DNA from: Curtobacterium salicis
GTDB lineage: Bacteria; Actinomycetota; Actinomycetes; Actinomycetales; Microbacteriaceae
Reading direction: 5' to 3'
NCBI RefSeq assembly: GCF_011759505.1
Contig: NZ_JAAOYO010000002.1
Coordinates: 1-64,000 of the forward strand
DNA: 64,000 nucleotides
Below the pieces are notes generated by a model, which saw only the letters and a list, made by a program, of their open reading frames with translations, had not been told where the DNA came from and made no database searches. Both the position numbers and the translations under genes were made by a program. Shown here one piece after another: positions 52,125 to 61,701 of this stretch (positions are counted from its first letter, which is position 1; each line of letters starts with the position of its first letter).

Positions 52125-52196
52125 CGCGAAACGCAACGAGGGCGGCTCCCCGCAACGGAATGACGTTGCGGGGAGCCGCCCTCGTTGCGTTTCGCG
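52125..52196. terminator. 32-bp perfect hairpin after lexA
   Basis: Two perfectly complementary 32-nt arms (52125-52156 and 52165-52196) are separated by an 8-nt loop GGAATGAC. It starts 4 bp after the lexA stop, far longer than a usual terminator stem. Confidence 0.85.
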
Positions 52197-52221
52197 ATCC
52201 GGCTCGGCCCGGGGGCGAACA

Positions 52222-52261
52222 GACGGGAGGCGCGGTGCCGGCTGGCACCGCGCCTCCCGTC
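52222..52261. terminator. 18-bp perfect hairpin before hflX
   Basis: 18-bp perfect arms (52222-52239 and 52244-52261) with loop GGCT lie 14 bp before the hflX stop. Both arms begin with the dispersed word GACGGGAGGC in inverted orientation. Together with the 32-bp hairpin it separates convergent lexA and hflX. Confidence 0.8.
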
Positions 52262-52275
52262 CTTCAGACCGACCG

Positions 52276-53820
52276 TCAGGCGGACGGGACGGGCGCGACC
52301 ACGTAGGGGTCGAGCTCGGCGACCTCCCGCTGGAACACGCGCACCCGGAGTCGCGTGCCCTCCTCCACGTAGTCGAGCGATTCGACCGCGCCGGAGTCGT
52401 GCAGGTGCGACACGAGGTCGCCACGTGAGAACGGCACCACGACCGTGAGCTCGACGTCCGGCTCGGGCAGGCGCGCCTCGATCGCCTCGAGCAGGTCCGG
52501 GATCCCCTCGCCCGTGCGGGCCGAGACGAACACGGCGTCCGGCGCGAGCCCGAGCAGCAGCATCCGCTGGGTGTCGTCGACCAGGTCGGCCTTGTTGAAG
52601 ACGACGACCTCGGGGACGTCCCGGGCGCCGACGTCACCGATGACCTCGCGGACGGTGGCGAGCTGCGCTGCCGGGTCCGGGTGCGAGCCGTCGACCACGT
52701 GCACGATGACGTCCGCGTCGCCGACCTCCTCGAGGGTGGAGCGGAACGCCTCGACCAGCTGGTGCGGCAGGTTGCGGACGAACCCGACGGTGTCGGTGAA
52801 GGTGAACTCGCGACCCTTCGCGGTGTTCGTCCGGCGGACCGTCGAGTCCAGCGTCGCGAACAGCTGGTTCTGCACCAGGACGCCCGCGCTGGTCAGGCGG
52901 TTGAGCAGCGACGACTTGCCGGCGTTGGTGTAGCCGGCGATCGCGACGCTCGGCACCTCGTTGCGGTTGCGCTCGGCACGTTTGGCCTCGCGGGCCGGGG
53001 TGAACCCGGCGATCTGCCGACGGAGCTTCGCCATCCGGGTGTGGATCTTGCGGCGGTCGAGCTCCATCTTGGTCTCACCGGGGCCACGGGAGCCCATGCC
53101 CGCACCGCCGGAGACCTGACCACCGGCCTGCCGGGACATCGACTCACCCCAACCCCGCAGACGCGGCAGCAGGTACTGGAGCTGCGCGAGCTCGACCTGC
53201 GCCTTGCCCTCGCGAGTGGAGGCGTGCTGGCTGAAGATGTCGAGGATCACGGCCGTGCGGTCGATCACCTTGACCTTCACGACGTCCTCGAGCGCACGAC
53301 GCTGCGACGGTGCCAGCTCGGTGTCGGCGATGACCGTGTCCGCTCCGGTGGCCTTGACGACCATCGCGAGTTCCTGGGCCTTGCCCTTGCCGAGGTAGGT
53401 CGCCGGGTCGGGGTTCGGTCGACGCTGCAGCAGCCCGTCGAGCACCACAGCTCCGGCGGTCTCGGCGAGGGCCGACAGCTCGCGGAGGGAGTTCTCGGCG
53501 TCCGAGGCGTCGCCCTGTGCGTACACGCCGATCAGGACGACCCGCTCGAGCCGGAGCTGCCGGTACTCGACCTCGGTGACGTCCTCGAGCTCGGTGGAGA
53601 GGCCGCCGACCCGGCGCAGCGCCGCGCGGTCCTCACGGTCGTACTGTTCGCCGTCGCCGCTCCAGCCCTGCTCGTCGATCGAGCGGGTCTGGATCGCCTG
53701 TGCCGGCGCGAAGATGGAAGAGGCGGCGCGCTTGTCGGCGTTGCGCAGCACTCGTTCGACGACACCGTCTGCGCTGTCGTCGTGGATGGTCTGTTCGTCC
53801 TGCTGATGGGTATCCGTCAT
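52276..53820 (-). CDS. hflX: ribosome-associated GTPase HflX
   Basis: 514-residue GTPase that splits or rescues stalled ribosomes in model bacteria. HflX N-terminal domain (about 90-240, with LLQRRPNPDPATYLGKGKAQEL), helical linker (GSRGPGETKMELDRRKIHTRMAKLRRQI), then the G domain: GYTNAGKS (296-303), DTVGF and NKAD. The N-terminal 80 residues are charged. The ATG at 53820 follows a divergent arrangement with the methyltransferase gene (61-bp gap). Confidence 0.94.
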   Translation of the reverse strand: MTDTHQQDEQTIHDDSADGVVERVLRNADKRAASSIFAPAQAIQTRSIDEQGWSGDGEQYDREDRAALRRVGGLSTELEDVTEVEYRQLRLERVVLIGVYAQGDASDAENSLRELSALAETAGAVVLDGLLQRRPNPDPATYLGKGKAQELAMVVKATGADTVIADTELAPSQRRALEDVVKVKVIDRTAVILDIFSQHASTREGKAQVELAQLQYLLPRLRGWGESMSRQAGGQVSGGAGMGSRGPGETKMELDRRKIHTRMAKLRRQIAGFTPAREAKRAERNRNEVPSVAIAGYTNAGKSSLLNRLTSAGVLVQNQLFATLDSTVRRTNTAKGREFTFTDTVGFVRNLPHQLVEAFRSTLEEVGDADVIVHVVDGSHPDPAAQLATVREVIGDVGARDVPEVVVFNKADLVDDTQRMLLLGLAPDAVFVSARTGEGIPDLLEAIEARLPEPDVELTVVVPFSRGDLVSHLHDSGAVESLDYVEEGTRLRVRVFQREVAELDPYVVAPVPSA

Positions 53821-53869
53821 GCTGTCCACAGGGTACCTCCGGCGGCCTCGGGACACACGGGGTTCCCGG

Positions 53870-53875
53870 TACGGT
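53870..53875 (+). promoter_or_regulatory. -10 box TACGGT of the methyltransferase gene (leaderless)
   Basis: TACGGT ends 6 nt before the ATG at 53882, and no Shine-Dalgarno sequence is present. Confidence 0.5.
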
Positions 53876-53881
53876 TCTTCC

Positions 53882-54493
53882 ATGGCGAACGACCACTACT
53901 TCTCGGCCACCCCGGAGAGCGCCGCACGACCGCGGCAGATCCGGGTGACGCTCGCCGGTCGGACGCTCGAGCTCACCACGGCGGCGGGCGTCTTCAGCCC
54001 GGACGGCATCGACCGCGGCACGGGTGTCCTGCTGCAGAACGTCCCCGCTCCGGCCCTGGACGGGGACCTGCTCGACGTCGGCTGCGGCTGGGGTCCGCTG
54101 GCGATCACGATGGCGCTGCAGTCCCCCGACGCGCACGTGTGGGGCGTCGACGTCAACGAGCGTGTCCTCGACCTGGCCCGGACGAACGCGGCGGCCGCCG
54201 GTGCGGACAACGTCACGGTCGGCTCGCCGGCAGAGATCCCGGCGGACAAGACGTTCGCCACGATCTGGTCGAACCCGCCCATCCGCGTGGGCAAGGACGA
54301 ACTGCACGACATCCTCCGCACCTGGATCCCGCGGCTCGCGGTGGGCGGGGACGCCTGGTTGGTCGTCTCGAAGGACCTCGGCGGCGACTCGCTGCAGCGC
54401 TGGTTGCAGCAGATGCTGGCCGACGGCTTCACGGTCTCGCGGGCGACGACCGACAAGGGCTTCCGAGTCATCCGCGTGCATCGAACGGCCTGA
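53882..54493 (+). CDS. RsmC-like class I SAM-dependent methyltransferase
   Basis: 203-residue methyltransferase of the MTS/RsmC group (PF05175), which methylates guanine N2 in 16S rRNA (G1207 in E. coli). SAM-binding motif LDVGCGWGPLAITMA (about 62-76), acidic loop VWGVDVN (about 85-91) and the target-base motif SNPPIRVG (about 128-135). It lacks the N-terminal half of E. coli RsmC, as usual for actinobacterial homologues. The leaderless-type start is at 53882. It is convergent with dapF. Confidence 0.88.
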   Translation: MANDHYFSATPESAARPRQIRVTLAGRTLELTTAAGVFSPDGIDRGTGVLLQNVPAPALDGDLLDVGCGWGPLAITMALQSPDAHVWGVDVNERVLDLARTNAAAAGADNVTVGSPAEIPADKTFATIWSNPPIRVGKDELHDILRTWIPRLAVGGDAWLVVSKDLGGDSLQRWLQQMLADGFTVSRATTDKGFRVIRVHRTA

Positions 54494-54568
54494 CAGGTCA
54501 GCCCGGGCAGCGGGGCAGCGGGGCAGCCGGTCACGCGGTGACGGTCCCCTGTCACGCGGTCGCGGCCT

Positions 54569-54617
54569 GGAGGCGCGGATCACCGAGGCGACGTCCGCCC
54601 GGGTGATCCGGGCCTCC
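54569..54617. terminator. bidirectional terminator between the methyltransferase gene and dapF
   Basis: 16-bp arms with one mismatch (54569-54584 and 54602-54617) and a 17-nt loop. The right arm contains GCCTCCC of a GCCTCCCGTCC word (54612-54622). Confidence 0.6.
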
Positions 54618-54662
54618 CGTCCGGCACCACCACCGCCGGCCGGGCAGCGGGCGGAACGCGGC

Positions 54663-55553
54663 TCAGACCGTCAGGTCCCCCGAGAACACCAGCTCGGCCG
54701 GACCGGCGAGCGACACGTGTTCGCCGTCCTCCGTCGCCGTCATGCGCACCGTGAGGACCCCGCCCGGGACGCGGACCCGCCAGGTGTTCGGGGCCGAGGC
54801 GCCCGCCCAGTACCGCGTGGCGAGGGCCGCGGCCACCGCACCGGTGCCGCAGGAGAGCGTCTCGCCGCTGCCACGCTCGTGCACGCGCATCGTGATCTCG
54901 CCGACGCCGTCCGTCACGAGCGGGTCGCCGGGCAGGACGAACTCGACGTTCGCTCCCGAGGCCGGTGCCGGGTCGAGGACGGGGATGTAGGTGAGGTCGA
55001 TGCCGGCGAGTTCGTCCTCGCTGGCCACCGCGACGACGACGTGCGGGTTGCCGACGTCGATGCCCAGGCCGGGACGCGCGTTGGGCAGGTCCTTCGCCCG
55101 GACCAGGACGTCGTCCGATCCCCCACCCTCGATGCCGAGGCCCCACCGTCCGAGGTCCGCGGCGAACCCGTTGGTGGACCGCTGGATGTCGACGACGCCC
55201 TTCCGGCTGCCGACCGTCAACGTGCGGCCCGGTTCGAGGTCGACCAGTCCCGCTTCGGTGAGGTAGCGGGCGAACACGCGGATGCCGTTGCCGCACATCT
55301 CCGCGACCGAGCCGTCGGCGTTGTGGTAGTCCATGAACCAGGTCGCGTCGGGGTCCTCGGCGAGGATCGCCTGGCCCTCCGGGATCGCGTCGGAGCGCAC
55401 CGCACGGATGACACCGTCGGCGCCGACGCCGAACCGACGGTCGGCGATGGCGCGGATGCGATCAGGGGTCAGGTCGACCGTGGCGTCGGGGTCGGCGAAC
55501 AGGACGAAGTCGTTGCCGGTCCCGTGGCCCTTGGTGAAGTGCAGCTCGGTCAC
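54663..55553 (-). CDS. dapF: diaminopimelate epimerase
   Basis: 296-residue PLP-independent epimerase converting LL-DAP to meso-DAP for lysine and peptidoglycan. The two catalytic cysteines are C87 (EMCGNGIR) and C235 (SCGTGAVA), and the N-terminal [11 protein letters not shown] is typical. The GTG at 55553 overlaps the miaA stop (GTGA), placing it at the end of the miaB-miaA-dapF operon. Confidence 0.96.
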   Translation of the reverse strand: MTELHFTKGHGTGNDFVLFADPDATVDLTPDRIRAIADRRFGVGADGVIRAVRSDAIPEGQAILAEDPDATWFMDYHNADGSVAEMCGNGIRVFARYLTEAGLVDLEPGRTLTVGSRKGVVDIQRSTNGFAADLGRWGLGIEGGGSDDVLVRAKDLPNARPGLGIDVGNPHVVVAVASEDELAGIDLTYIPVLDPAPASGANVEFVLPGDPLVTDGVGEITMRVHERGSGETLSCGTGAVAAALATRYWAGASAPNTWRVRVPGGVLTVRMTATEDGEHVSLAGPAELVFSGDLTV

Positions 55554-56500
55554 GGGACGATCCTACGGGCCAGCTCGGACAGCTCTGCGGTGCCGGCCCC
55601 GGTCACGTCGAGGGTCCGGACGTGTGTGGTGTCGCCGTCGGTGTACCGCTTGAACCACGAGACCTGCCGTCGTGCGTACTTGCGCGTGGCGATGCTGGTC
55701 GCCTCGACCGCCTGCTCGGTGCTCACCTCGCCACGGAGGACCTGCAACGCCTGGGCGTAACCGATCGCGGCGCGGGCCGTCGGGCCCTGCTCGAGCCCCT
55801 CGTCGCGGAGGCGCGCGACCTCGTCGACGAGCCCGTCGGCGAACATCCGCTCGGCCCGGACACGCAGGGCGTCGACGAGCTGCTCCCGGTCGCGGCGCAG
55901 GTGCAGGACCTGGGCTGGTCGCCACGACCGCGGGGCGGACGGGAGGCTCGGGGTGACGCGGTCGGACCGGCTCGCGATCTCGACGGCGCGGATCAGGCGC
56001 CGTGGGTTCCGCGCGTCGATGACGGCGGCGGCCTCGGGGTCCAGGGACCGGAGGCGTTCGAGCAGGACGTTCGGGCCGTGTTCGCGGTGCTCTCGTTCGA
56101 GTTCCTCGCGGAGGACGGGGTCGGTGCCCGGGAACGCGAGGTCGAACAGCACCGCGGAGACGTACAGGCCGCTACCGCCGACGAACACCGCGACCCCGCC
56201 GTCCGCCGTGACGTCCGCGATGGCGGCTCGGGCATCGCGCTGGTACGCCGCGACGCTCGCCTCGTCGGTGACCCGGAGGACGTCGAGCAGGTGGTGCGGG
56301 ATCCCCCGCCGCTCGAACTCCGGGACCTTCGCCGTGCCGATGTCCATGCCGCGGTAGAGCTGCATGGCGTCCGCGTTGACGATCTCCGCCCGCCGGCCCT
56401 GCGAGCGGTGTCGCTCGGCGATGTCGAGCGCGAGTTCGGACTTGCCGGTACCGGTCGCCCCGACGACTGCGACGACGGGGATCAGGTCAGCGGCCGACAC
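55550..56500 (-). CDS. miaA: tRNA dimethylallyltransferase MiaA
   Basis: 316-residue enzyme that transfers dimethylallyl to N6 of A37 in tRNAs reading UNN codons. P-loop GATGTGKS (14-21), [17 protein letters not shown], the [13 protein letters not shown] motif and [13 protein letters not shown] near the C-terminus are typical. A surface loop ([10 protein letters not shown]) carries one GACGGGAGGC word (55938-55947). The GTG at 56500 overlaps miaB by 14 nt; MiaB modifies the MiaA product further. Confidence 0.94.
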   Translation of the reverse strand: MSAADLIPVVAVVGATGTGKSELALDIAERHRSQGRRAEIVNADAMQLYRGMDIGTAKVPEFERRGIPHHLLDVLRVTDEASVAAYQRDARAAIADVTADGGVAVFVGGSGLYVSAVLFDLAFPGTDPVLREELEREHREHGPNVLLERLRSLDPEAAAVIDARNPRRLIRAVEIASRSDRVTPSLPSAPRSWRPAQVLHLRRDREQLVDALRVRAERMFADGLVDEVARLRDEGLEQGPTARAAIGYAQALQVLRGEVSTEQAVEATSIATRKYARRQVSWFKRYTDGDTTHVRTLDVTGAGTAELSELARRIVP

Positions 56501-58001
56501 GGAGCGTGGGGAGGCCGAGCGACACGGGGCGGGGGCCGTCGCCGGGCTCGGTCGGGCTCGGGACACCGCAGGACTCGGCCTGCGCGGTGTCCCAGGCGTC
56601 ACCGGCGCGGGTCCGACGGATGCGGAGCGGTGCGTCGGAGTCGGCGATGAGGAAGTGCGGCGCGGACCGGGTGATCTCCACCGACACGACGTCGCCGGGC
56701 CGCGGGACGTCGGAACCGGCCGGGACGCCGAAGTGCACCAGGCGGGAGTCCTCGGCGCGACCGGACAGCCGGTGCGTGGAGTCGTCCTTCTTGCCCTCGC
56801 CCGTGGCGACCAGGACCTCGACGGTCCGGCCGACCTGCGCGGCGTTCTCCTCGGCGGTGATGCGTTCCTGCAGGGCGATGAGTCGCTCGTACCGTTCCTG
56901 CACGACCTGCTTCGGCAGCTGCTCGTCCATCGTCGCCGCCGGGGTGCCTGGGCGGATCGAGTACTGGAAGGTGAACGCCGTCGCGAAGCGGGCCTGCTCG
57001 ACGACCCGCAGCGTGTCCTGGAAGTCGGCCTCCGTCTCGCCGGGGAAGCCGACGATGATGTCCGTGGAGATCGCTGCGTGCGGGATGGCGGCGCGGACCC
57101 GGTCGAGGATGCCGAGGAACCGTTCGCTGCGGTAGCTACGGCGCATCGCCTTGAGCACCCGGTCGGACCCGGACTGCAGCGGCATGTGCAGCTGCGGCAT
57201 GACGTTCGGTGTCTCGGCCATCGCGGCGATGACGTCGTCGGTGAAGGCGGCCGGGTGCGGGCTCGTGAAGCGCACACGTTCCAGGCCGGCGATCTGTCCG
57301 GTGGCCCGCAGGAGCTTGCCGAACGCCTGGCGGTCCCCGAACTCGACGCCGTAGGAGTTGACGTTCTGGCCGAGCAGGGTGACCTCGATCGCGCCGTCGT
57401 CGACGAGCGCCTGGATCTCGGCGAGGACGTCACCCGGACGGCGGTCCTTCTCCTTGCCGCGGAGGGACGGGACGATGCAGAACGTGCAGGTGTTGTTGCA
57501 GCCGACGGAGATCGACACCCAGCCGCTGGACGTCGATTCCCGCTTGGTCGGCAGCGTCGACGGGAAGACCTCGAGCGACTCGAGGATCTCGAGCTGCGCC
57601 TCGCCGTTGTGCCGGGCGCGTTCCAGGAGGGCCGGCAACGAGCCCATGTTGTGCGTGCCGAACACCACGTCGACCCACGGCGCCTTCTCGAGGATGACGT
57701 CCTTGTCCTTCTGCGCCAGACACCCGCCGACCGCGATCTGCATCCCCGGGTGGTCGCGCTTGATCGACGCCAGGCGTCCGAGGTTGCCGTAGAGCCGCTT
57801 GTCGGCGTTCTCGCGGACCGCGCAGGTGTTGATGACGACGACGTCGGCCTGCTCGTGCTCGGACCCGGTTCCCGAGGACGCGGCGGCGACGTACCCGGCG
57901 GCGCGGAGGGAGCCGCTCAGTCGCTCGGAGTCGTGCACGTTCATCTGGCACCCGTACGTGCGGACTTCGTAGGTACGCGGGCGCGAGGCGACGGTGTCCA
58001 T
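56487..58001 (-). CDS. miaB: tRNA-2-methylthio-N6-dimethylallyladenosine synthase MiaB
   Basis: 504-residue radical-SAM methylthiotransferase acting on i6A37. N-terminal UPF0004 cluster ligands C18 (YGCQMN), C60 (INTCAVREN) and C94 (GGCLAQ). Radical-SAM cysteines C168, C172 and C175 (GCNNTCTFC). A TRAM domain follows, with a tail of about 45 residues ([12 protein letters not shown]...). The ATG at 58001 is chosen over the long upstream frame. TACACT lies 8 nt before it, suggesting a very short or absent leader. Confidence 0.95.
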   Translation of the reverse strand: MDTVASRPRTYEVRTYGCQMNVHDSERLSGSLRAAGYVAAASSGTGSEHEQADVVVINTCAVRENADKRLYGNLGRLASIKRDHPGMQIAVGGCLAQKDKDVILEKAPWVDVVFGTHNMGSLPALLERARHNGEAQLEILESLEVFPSTLPTKRESTSSGWVSISVGCNNTCTFCIVPSLRGKEKDRRPGDVLAEIQALVDDGAIEVTLLGQNVNSYGVEFGDRQAFGKLLRATGQIAGLERVRFTSPHPAAFTDDVIAAMAETPNVMPQLHMPLQSGSDRVLKAMRRSYRSERFLGILDRVRAAIPHAAISTDIIVGFPGETEADFQDTLRVVEQARFATAFTFQYSIRPGTPAATMDEQLPKQVVQERYERLIALQERITAEENAAQVGRTVEVLVATGEGKKDDSTHRLSGRAEDSRLVHFGVPAGSDVPRPGDVVSVEITRSAPHFLIADSDAPLRIRRTRAGDAWDTAQAESCGVPSPTEPGDGPRPVSLGLPTLRVGR

Positions 58002-58068
58002 GATCGTCCAGTGTAGGTCCGGACCGGACGGCTGCCGGAGGCTCAGCGGGCCGGATTCCGTCGGAGAC

Positions 58069-58104
58069 GAGGAAGGCCGGAGCGCGTCCGCTCCGGCCTT
58101 CCTC
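58069..58104 (-). terminator. hairpin terminator of recA-recX
   Basis: A perfect 16-bp stem (58069-58084 with 58089-58104) and loop CGTC lie 26 bp after the recX stop and before the miaB promoter. Confidence 0.75.
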
Positions 58105-58130
58105 ACGCGTTGTTCGTCCCGCGTCACGCG

Positions 58131-59063
58131 TCACTCGAAGCGGACGGTCCCGCCCCCGGTCGGCGGGCGCCGGGGTCCGTCGAGCGCGCGCTCGACGGCG
58201 ACGCGGACGACTCCGCCGTTGTAGCCCTTGCGCATCAGGAACCCGGACAGCCGGCGTTCGGCCGTCGCCCGGTCGAGGCCGCGCATCTGACCGGCTCGCT
58301 TGGCGGCGAGGTCGAGCGCCCGGACGAACTCGTCGTCCTCGTCATCGGCCGCGGCGTCGAGCGCGGCATCGATGGACGTCTGGTCGATCCCGCGACGGCG
58401 GAGGTCGGCGACGATCGCCTGCCGGCCGAGCCCCTTGCGCGAGTGCATCCGGTCGACCAGGTCGGTGGCCAACGCCACGTCGTCGAGCAGACCGACCCGG
58501 GTCAGTCGCTCGATCTCGTGCTCGATCACGTCCGGGTCGAACTCGTCCTGCTTGACGAGCATCGTCCGGAGTTCCGAGGTGCTGACCCCGCGACGGCTCA
58601 GTGCCCGCATGCTGATGCGCTCGGCGTCGGCACGTTGTTCGTCGAGCGGCCGCGGTGCGTCGGCGGGGTCGATCTCGCCGCCGGTGATCGAGAAGACCGA
58701 CGCCGTCGGAGCATCGGCTTCGTCCCCGTCGTACCCGCTCTGCTCGGCACGGGCCGTCCGACCGGAACCGTCACCGACCACGGGCGACAGCCACTCGGAC
58801 TGTGCGCCACGGATCGGCAGCGGCACCGGGGTGTCCGCATCGGCACTCTCGGCGTCATGGCCGGTGTCGGCTTCCGGGCCGCCGTCAGCGTCTGGTCCTG
58901 GAGCCTCACCCTGCGGGTCGACCGACTGCGGCGCCACAGCGCCAGGCCCTGCGGTGCGCGAGCCCGCGGCACGCGGACCCGCGGCCGACGAACCCCGACG
59001 GGGCCGCGCTCCGAACAGGTCGGTGACCGGTGCGAGGTCCTCGTCGTCGTGTCCGGCCGTCAC
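58131..59063 (-). CDS. recX: regulatory protein RecX with long N-terminal extension
   Basis: 310 residues; RecX binds RecA filaments and limits RecA activity. The C-terminal about 160 residues carry the three-helix repeats: [22 protein letters not shown] (about 150-172), [36 protein letters not shown], and [20 protein letters not shown]. The first about 140 residues are acidic, Ala/Gly/Pro-rich and predicted disordered; a typical RecX is 150-260 residues. The GTG overlaps the recA stop (GTGA), so it is co-expressed with recA under LexA. Confidence 0.9.
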   Translation of the reverse strand: MTAGHDDEDLAPVTDLFGARPRRGSSAAGPRAAGSRTAGPGAVAPQSVDPQGEAPGPDADGGPEADTGHDAESADADTPVPLPIRGAQSEWLSPVVGDGSGRTARAEQSGYDGDEADAPTASVFSITGGEIDPADAPRPLDEQRADAERISMRALSRRGVSTSELRTMLVKQDEFDPDVIEHEIERLTRVGLLDDVALATDLVDRMHSRKGLGRQAIVADLRRRGIDQTSIDAALDAAADDEDDEFVRALDLAAKRAGQMRGLDRATAERRLSGFLMRKGYNGGVVRVAVERALDGPRRPPTGGGTVRFE

Positions 59064-60112
59064 GCGCCCTTCGCGACCTTCGGCGCGATCGACTCGACCG
59101 GTGCTGCTTCCTTCGCCCCGCCGACACCGAGCTTGGCGAGGATCTTGCCCTCGATCTCAGCGGCGATCTCGGGGTTCTGGATCAGGAAGGCGCGGGAGTT
59201 CTCCTTGCCCTGCCCGAGCTGGTCACCGTCGTAGGTGTACCAGGCACCGGACTTCTTGACGATGTTGTGGTCGACGCCGAAGTCCAGCAGCGAGCCTTCG
59301 CGGGAGATGCCGACACCGTAGAGGATGTCGAACTCTGCCTGCTTGAAGGGCGGCGCCATCTTGTTCTTGACGACCTTGACTCGGGTGCGGTTGCCGACGG
59401 CTTCGGTACCGGTCTTCAGCGTTTCGATGCGGCGGATGTCGAGGCGGACGGACGCGTAGAACTTCAGCGCCTTGCCGCCGGACGTGGTCTCCGGCGAACC
59501 GAAGAACACACCGATCTTCTCGCGCAGCTGGTTGATGAAGATCATCGTGGTCTGCGTCTGGTTGAGCCCACCGGCGAGCTTGCGGAGCGCCTGGGACATC
59601 AGGCGGGCCTGCAGGCCGACGTGCGAGTCACCCATCTCGCCCTCGATCTCGGCACGCGGCACGAGCGCTGCGACCGAGTCGATGACGATGAGGTCGATGG
59701 AGCCCGAGCGCACGAGCATGTCGGCGATCTCGAGGGCCTGCTCGGCCGTGTCCGGCTGCGAGACCAGGAGCGCGTCGATGTCCACGCCGAGCTTCTTGGC
59801 GTACTCCGGGTCGAGCGCGTGCTCGGCGTCGATGAACGCTGCGATGCCGCCGTTCCGCTGTGCGTTGGCGATGGCGTGGATCGTCAGCGTCGTCTTGCCG
59901 GAGGACTCCGGGCCGTAGATCTCGATGATGCGGCCACGGGGAAGTCCGCCGATCCCGAGCGCGACGTCCAGCGCGACGGAACCGGTGGGGATGACGGCGA
60001 CCGGAGCACGCTCGTCCGTACCGAGGCGCATCACGGCACCCTTGCCGAACTGACGGTCGATCTGGGCGAGTGCGGTCTCGAGGGCCTTCTCGCGGTCTAC
60101 TGCTGATGGCAT
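59060..60112 (-). CDS. recA: recombinase RecA
   Basis: 350-residue DNA-strand-exchange ATPase and SOS co-protease. Walker A GPESSGKT (67-74), the [22 protein letters not shown] region, and [19 protein letters not shown] typical of RecA. Full length, and no intein is present. The ATG at 60112 has AAGGAGCATCCC upstream. Two SOS boxes lie 210-247 bp upstream, implying a long untranslated leader. Confidence 0.98.
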   Translation of the reverse strand: MPSAVDREKALETALAQIDRQFGKGAVMRLGTDERAPVAVIPTGSVALDVALGIGGLPRGRIIEIYGPESSGKTTLTIHAIANAQRNGGIAAFIDAEHALDPEYAKKLGVDIDALLVSQPDTAEQALEIADMLVRSGSIDLIVIDSVAALVPRAEIEGEMGDSHVGLQARLMSQALRKLAGGLNQTQTTMIFINQLREKIGVFFGSPETTSGGKALKFYASVRLDIRRIETLKTGTEAVGNRTRVKVVKNKMAPPFKQAEFDILYGVGISREGSLLDFGVDHNIVKKSGAWYTYDGDQLGQGKENSRAFLIQNPEIAAEIEGKILAKLGVGGAKEAAPVESIAPKVAKGA

Positions 60113-60307
60113 GGGATGCTCCTTCGTGCTGGTGACGGCCGCCTGTAGGCTGTCGCGTCCGGACCGGCCGATGGTGCAAGGCCACTCGTTCTGCGACAAG
60201 GCTTCGGACGTGTTCCGATGTCCATGAACCTACGGCCGCCCACCGACATCACTGCGGTGGCGAGCGTGGGTTGTGGATGGAGCATCCGGTCAACGTCGCT
60301 GTGCAGG

Positions 60308-60359
60308 AACGTAGCACCGACCGAACACGTGTTCGAGCGACACGCCGAACAGGTGTTCC
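60308..60359 (-). promoter_or_regulatory. recA SOS promoter with two LexA boxes
   Basis: CGAACACGTGTTCG (60322-60335) is a perfect SOS box, and CGAACAGGTGTTCC (60346-60359) is a second with one mismatch. An extended -10 TGcTACGTT (TACGTT = rc of 60308-60313) lies 8 bp downstream of the first box, so the box overlaps the -35. The mRNA leader would be about 190 nt. Confidence 0.75.
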
Positions 60360-60387
60360 CATCGAGAAGGCCCGACGGGCGAGCTCG

Positions 60388-60612
60388 TCAGTCCCGCGGA
60401 TCCTGCAGACCGCGTCCGTGCCGACGTGCTTCCGGGACGTCCTGCGAGTCGCACAGCGCTTCCCAGACCGTGCGCGCGTCGATCCCCGCATCGAGGGCGT
60501 CCGCTGCGGAACGCCCGCCGAGCTGCTCGAGCACGACGTCACGCGCGACGACGGCACCGTAGGCATCCCCGAACACCTGGTCGACGGCTCGCCAGAACTC
60601 ACTCACGCGCAT
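60388..60612 (-). CDS. DUF3046 family protein
   Basis: 74-residue small protein beginning MRVSEFWRAVDQVFGDAYGAVVARDVVLEQLGGRSAADALDAG, the DUF3046 signature. This protein is commonly found directly upstream of recA in actinobacteria, and its function is unknown. TAGGGT (rc of 60619-60624) ends 6 nt before the ATG (leaderless). The recA SOS promoter begins 29 bp after its stop. Confidence 0.85.
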   Translation of the reverse strand: MRVSEFWRAVDQVFGDAYGAVVARDVVLEQLGGRSAADALDAGIDARTVWEALCDSQDVPEARRHGRGLQDPRD

Positions 60613-60618
60613 CGGACC

Positions 60619-60624
60619 ACCCTA
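60619..60624 (-). promoter_or_regulatory. -10 box TAGGGT of the DUF3046 gene (leaderless)
   Basis: Same sequence and 6-nt spacing as the box before the lipoprotein gene at 31980. Confidence 0.5.
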
Positions 60625-60631
60625 ACAACGG

Positions 60632-60667
60632 CGAACGCCCCCGCCGGCGGACCGGCGAGGGCGTTCG
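60632..60667 (-). terminator. hairpin terminator after clgR
   Basis: A 16-bp stem with one mismatch (60632-60647 with 60652-60667) and loop CGGA lies 15 bp beyond the stop of the minus-strand HTH gene. Confidence 0.65.
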
Positions 60668-60682
60668 TTCATGCGATGGGCG

Positions 60683-60991
60683 TCAGCGCACCGCGAGGTC
60701 GTTGTCGAACTCGGCGACGAGTTCATCGGGAAGCGTGTCCGGGACCCGGGTGAGTCCTTCGACCACCGCGAGGCGGTCGCCCACTTCGCGCATGATGGTC
60801 GAGATGGGGGTGTCGAGAGCATCCGCAACCGAGGCGAGGATCTCCGAGCTGGCCTCTTTCTGACCACGCTCGACCTCGCTGAGGTACCCGAGGGCAACGC
60901 TGGCCTTGGACGCGACCTGACGGAGGGTCCGGCCCTTCTGCAAGCGGAAGTCCCGCAGCACATCGCCGATTTCCTGACGAACGAGAACCAT
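60683..60991 (-). CDS. clgR: XRE-type regulator of the ClgR family
   Basis: 102-residue DNA-binding protein: LRDFRLQKGRTLRQVASKASVALGYLSEVERGQKEASSEILASVADALD (about 12-60), closely matching ClgR, the activator of clp protease genes and other stress genes in actinobacteria. In Mycobacterium its homologue is also next to pgsA and ftsK, supporting the call. ClgR is itself a Clp substrate in studied species, and the C-terminus here ends in DNDLAVR. AGGAAGGAGG precedes the ATG. Confidence 0.88.
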   Translation of the reverse strand: MVLVRQEIGDVLRDFRLQKGRTLRQVASKASVALGYLSEVERGQKEASSEILASVADALDTPISTIMREVGDRLAVVEGLTRVPDTLPDELVAEFDNDLAVR

Positions 60992-61146
60992 GAGAACTCC
61001 TCCTTCCTGTCATCTCCGCGCCCGCTCGGTCGGGATGACCGAGCTCGGGTTCCGGCAACAGTGACGTTGCCGGTTGCAGCATGTTAGCCAGTACGGCTGC
61101 CGTCCTGCTGGAGATTGCGTGAGATGTAACCTGACGGTCACGCCGC
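60992..61146. promoter_or_regulatory. clgR upstream region
   Basis: This 155-bp gap before clgR holds a hairpin CCGGCAAC/GTTGCCGG (61054-61075) and AT-richer sequence near 61080. No clear -35/-10 pair was identified. Confidence 0.3.
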
Positions 61147-61701
61147 CTATTCCACGCGCTGGAGTCTGGATCGCAGTCGTGTCAGGAGTTCGGAGACGAC
61201 GGCCCGACGGATTGCCCTGCGGTCCCCGTCGAGGTGCAGTTCCACCGCTTCCACGCCGGAAGCACCGGCGATGCCGATGAAGACGGTGCCGACCGGCTGG
61301 CCGTCCTGCGGATCCGGTCCGGCGACACCCGTCGTGCTGATTCCCCAGGTCGCGGGGACGTCGTCGACCGCCAGCGCGATCCGGACACCGGCAGCCATCT
61401 GTCGTGCGACCTCCGGGTCGACCGCGCCGCGTTCGGCGAGCAGGTCGGCATCGACGCCGAGCACCGACGCCTTCACCGGGGTCGCGTAGGCGACGACCCC
61501 CCCACGCACGACGGCAGAGGCTCCGGGCACGCCCACCAGCTCCGCCACGACGAGTCCGCCGGTCAGCGACTCCGCCACCGCGACGGTCTCTCCGCGCTCG
61601 GTGAGCTCGGCGACGAGCGCCCGCGCGACGCCAGCAGCCTCGATCCCACCGGCCCCGACACCAGCAGCGCCGACGGCCCCCGCGTCGACCGGCAGGCTCA
61701 C
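61147..61701 (-). CDS. cinA: CinA C-terminal domain protein (nicotinamide-nucleotide amidase type)
   Basis: 184-residue protein matching only the C-terminal CinA/PncC domain: AVAESLTGGLVVAELVGVPGASAVVRGGVVAYATPVKASVLGV and WGISTTGVAGPDPQDGQPVGTVFIGI. The family deamidates NMN to NaMN for NAD recycling. I prefer the GTG at 61701 (GTGA overlap with the pgsA stop) over an ATG at 61725, given the many such overlaps nearby. It lies in the operon ftsK-pgsA-cinA. Confidence 0.88.
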   Translation of the reverse strand: MSLPVDAGAVGAAGVGAGGIEAAGVARALVAELTERGETVAVAESLTGGLVVAELVGVPGASAVVRGGVVAYATPVKASVLGVDADLLAERGAVDPEVARQMAAGVRIALAVDDVPATWGISTTGVAGPDPQDGQPVGTVFIGIAGASGVEAVELHLDGDRRAIRRAVVSELLTRLRSRLQRVE

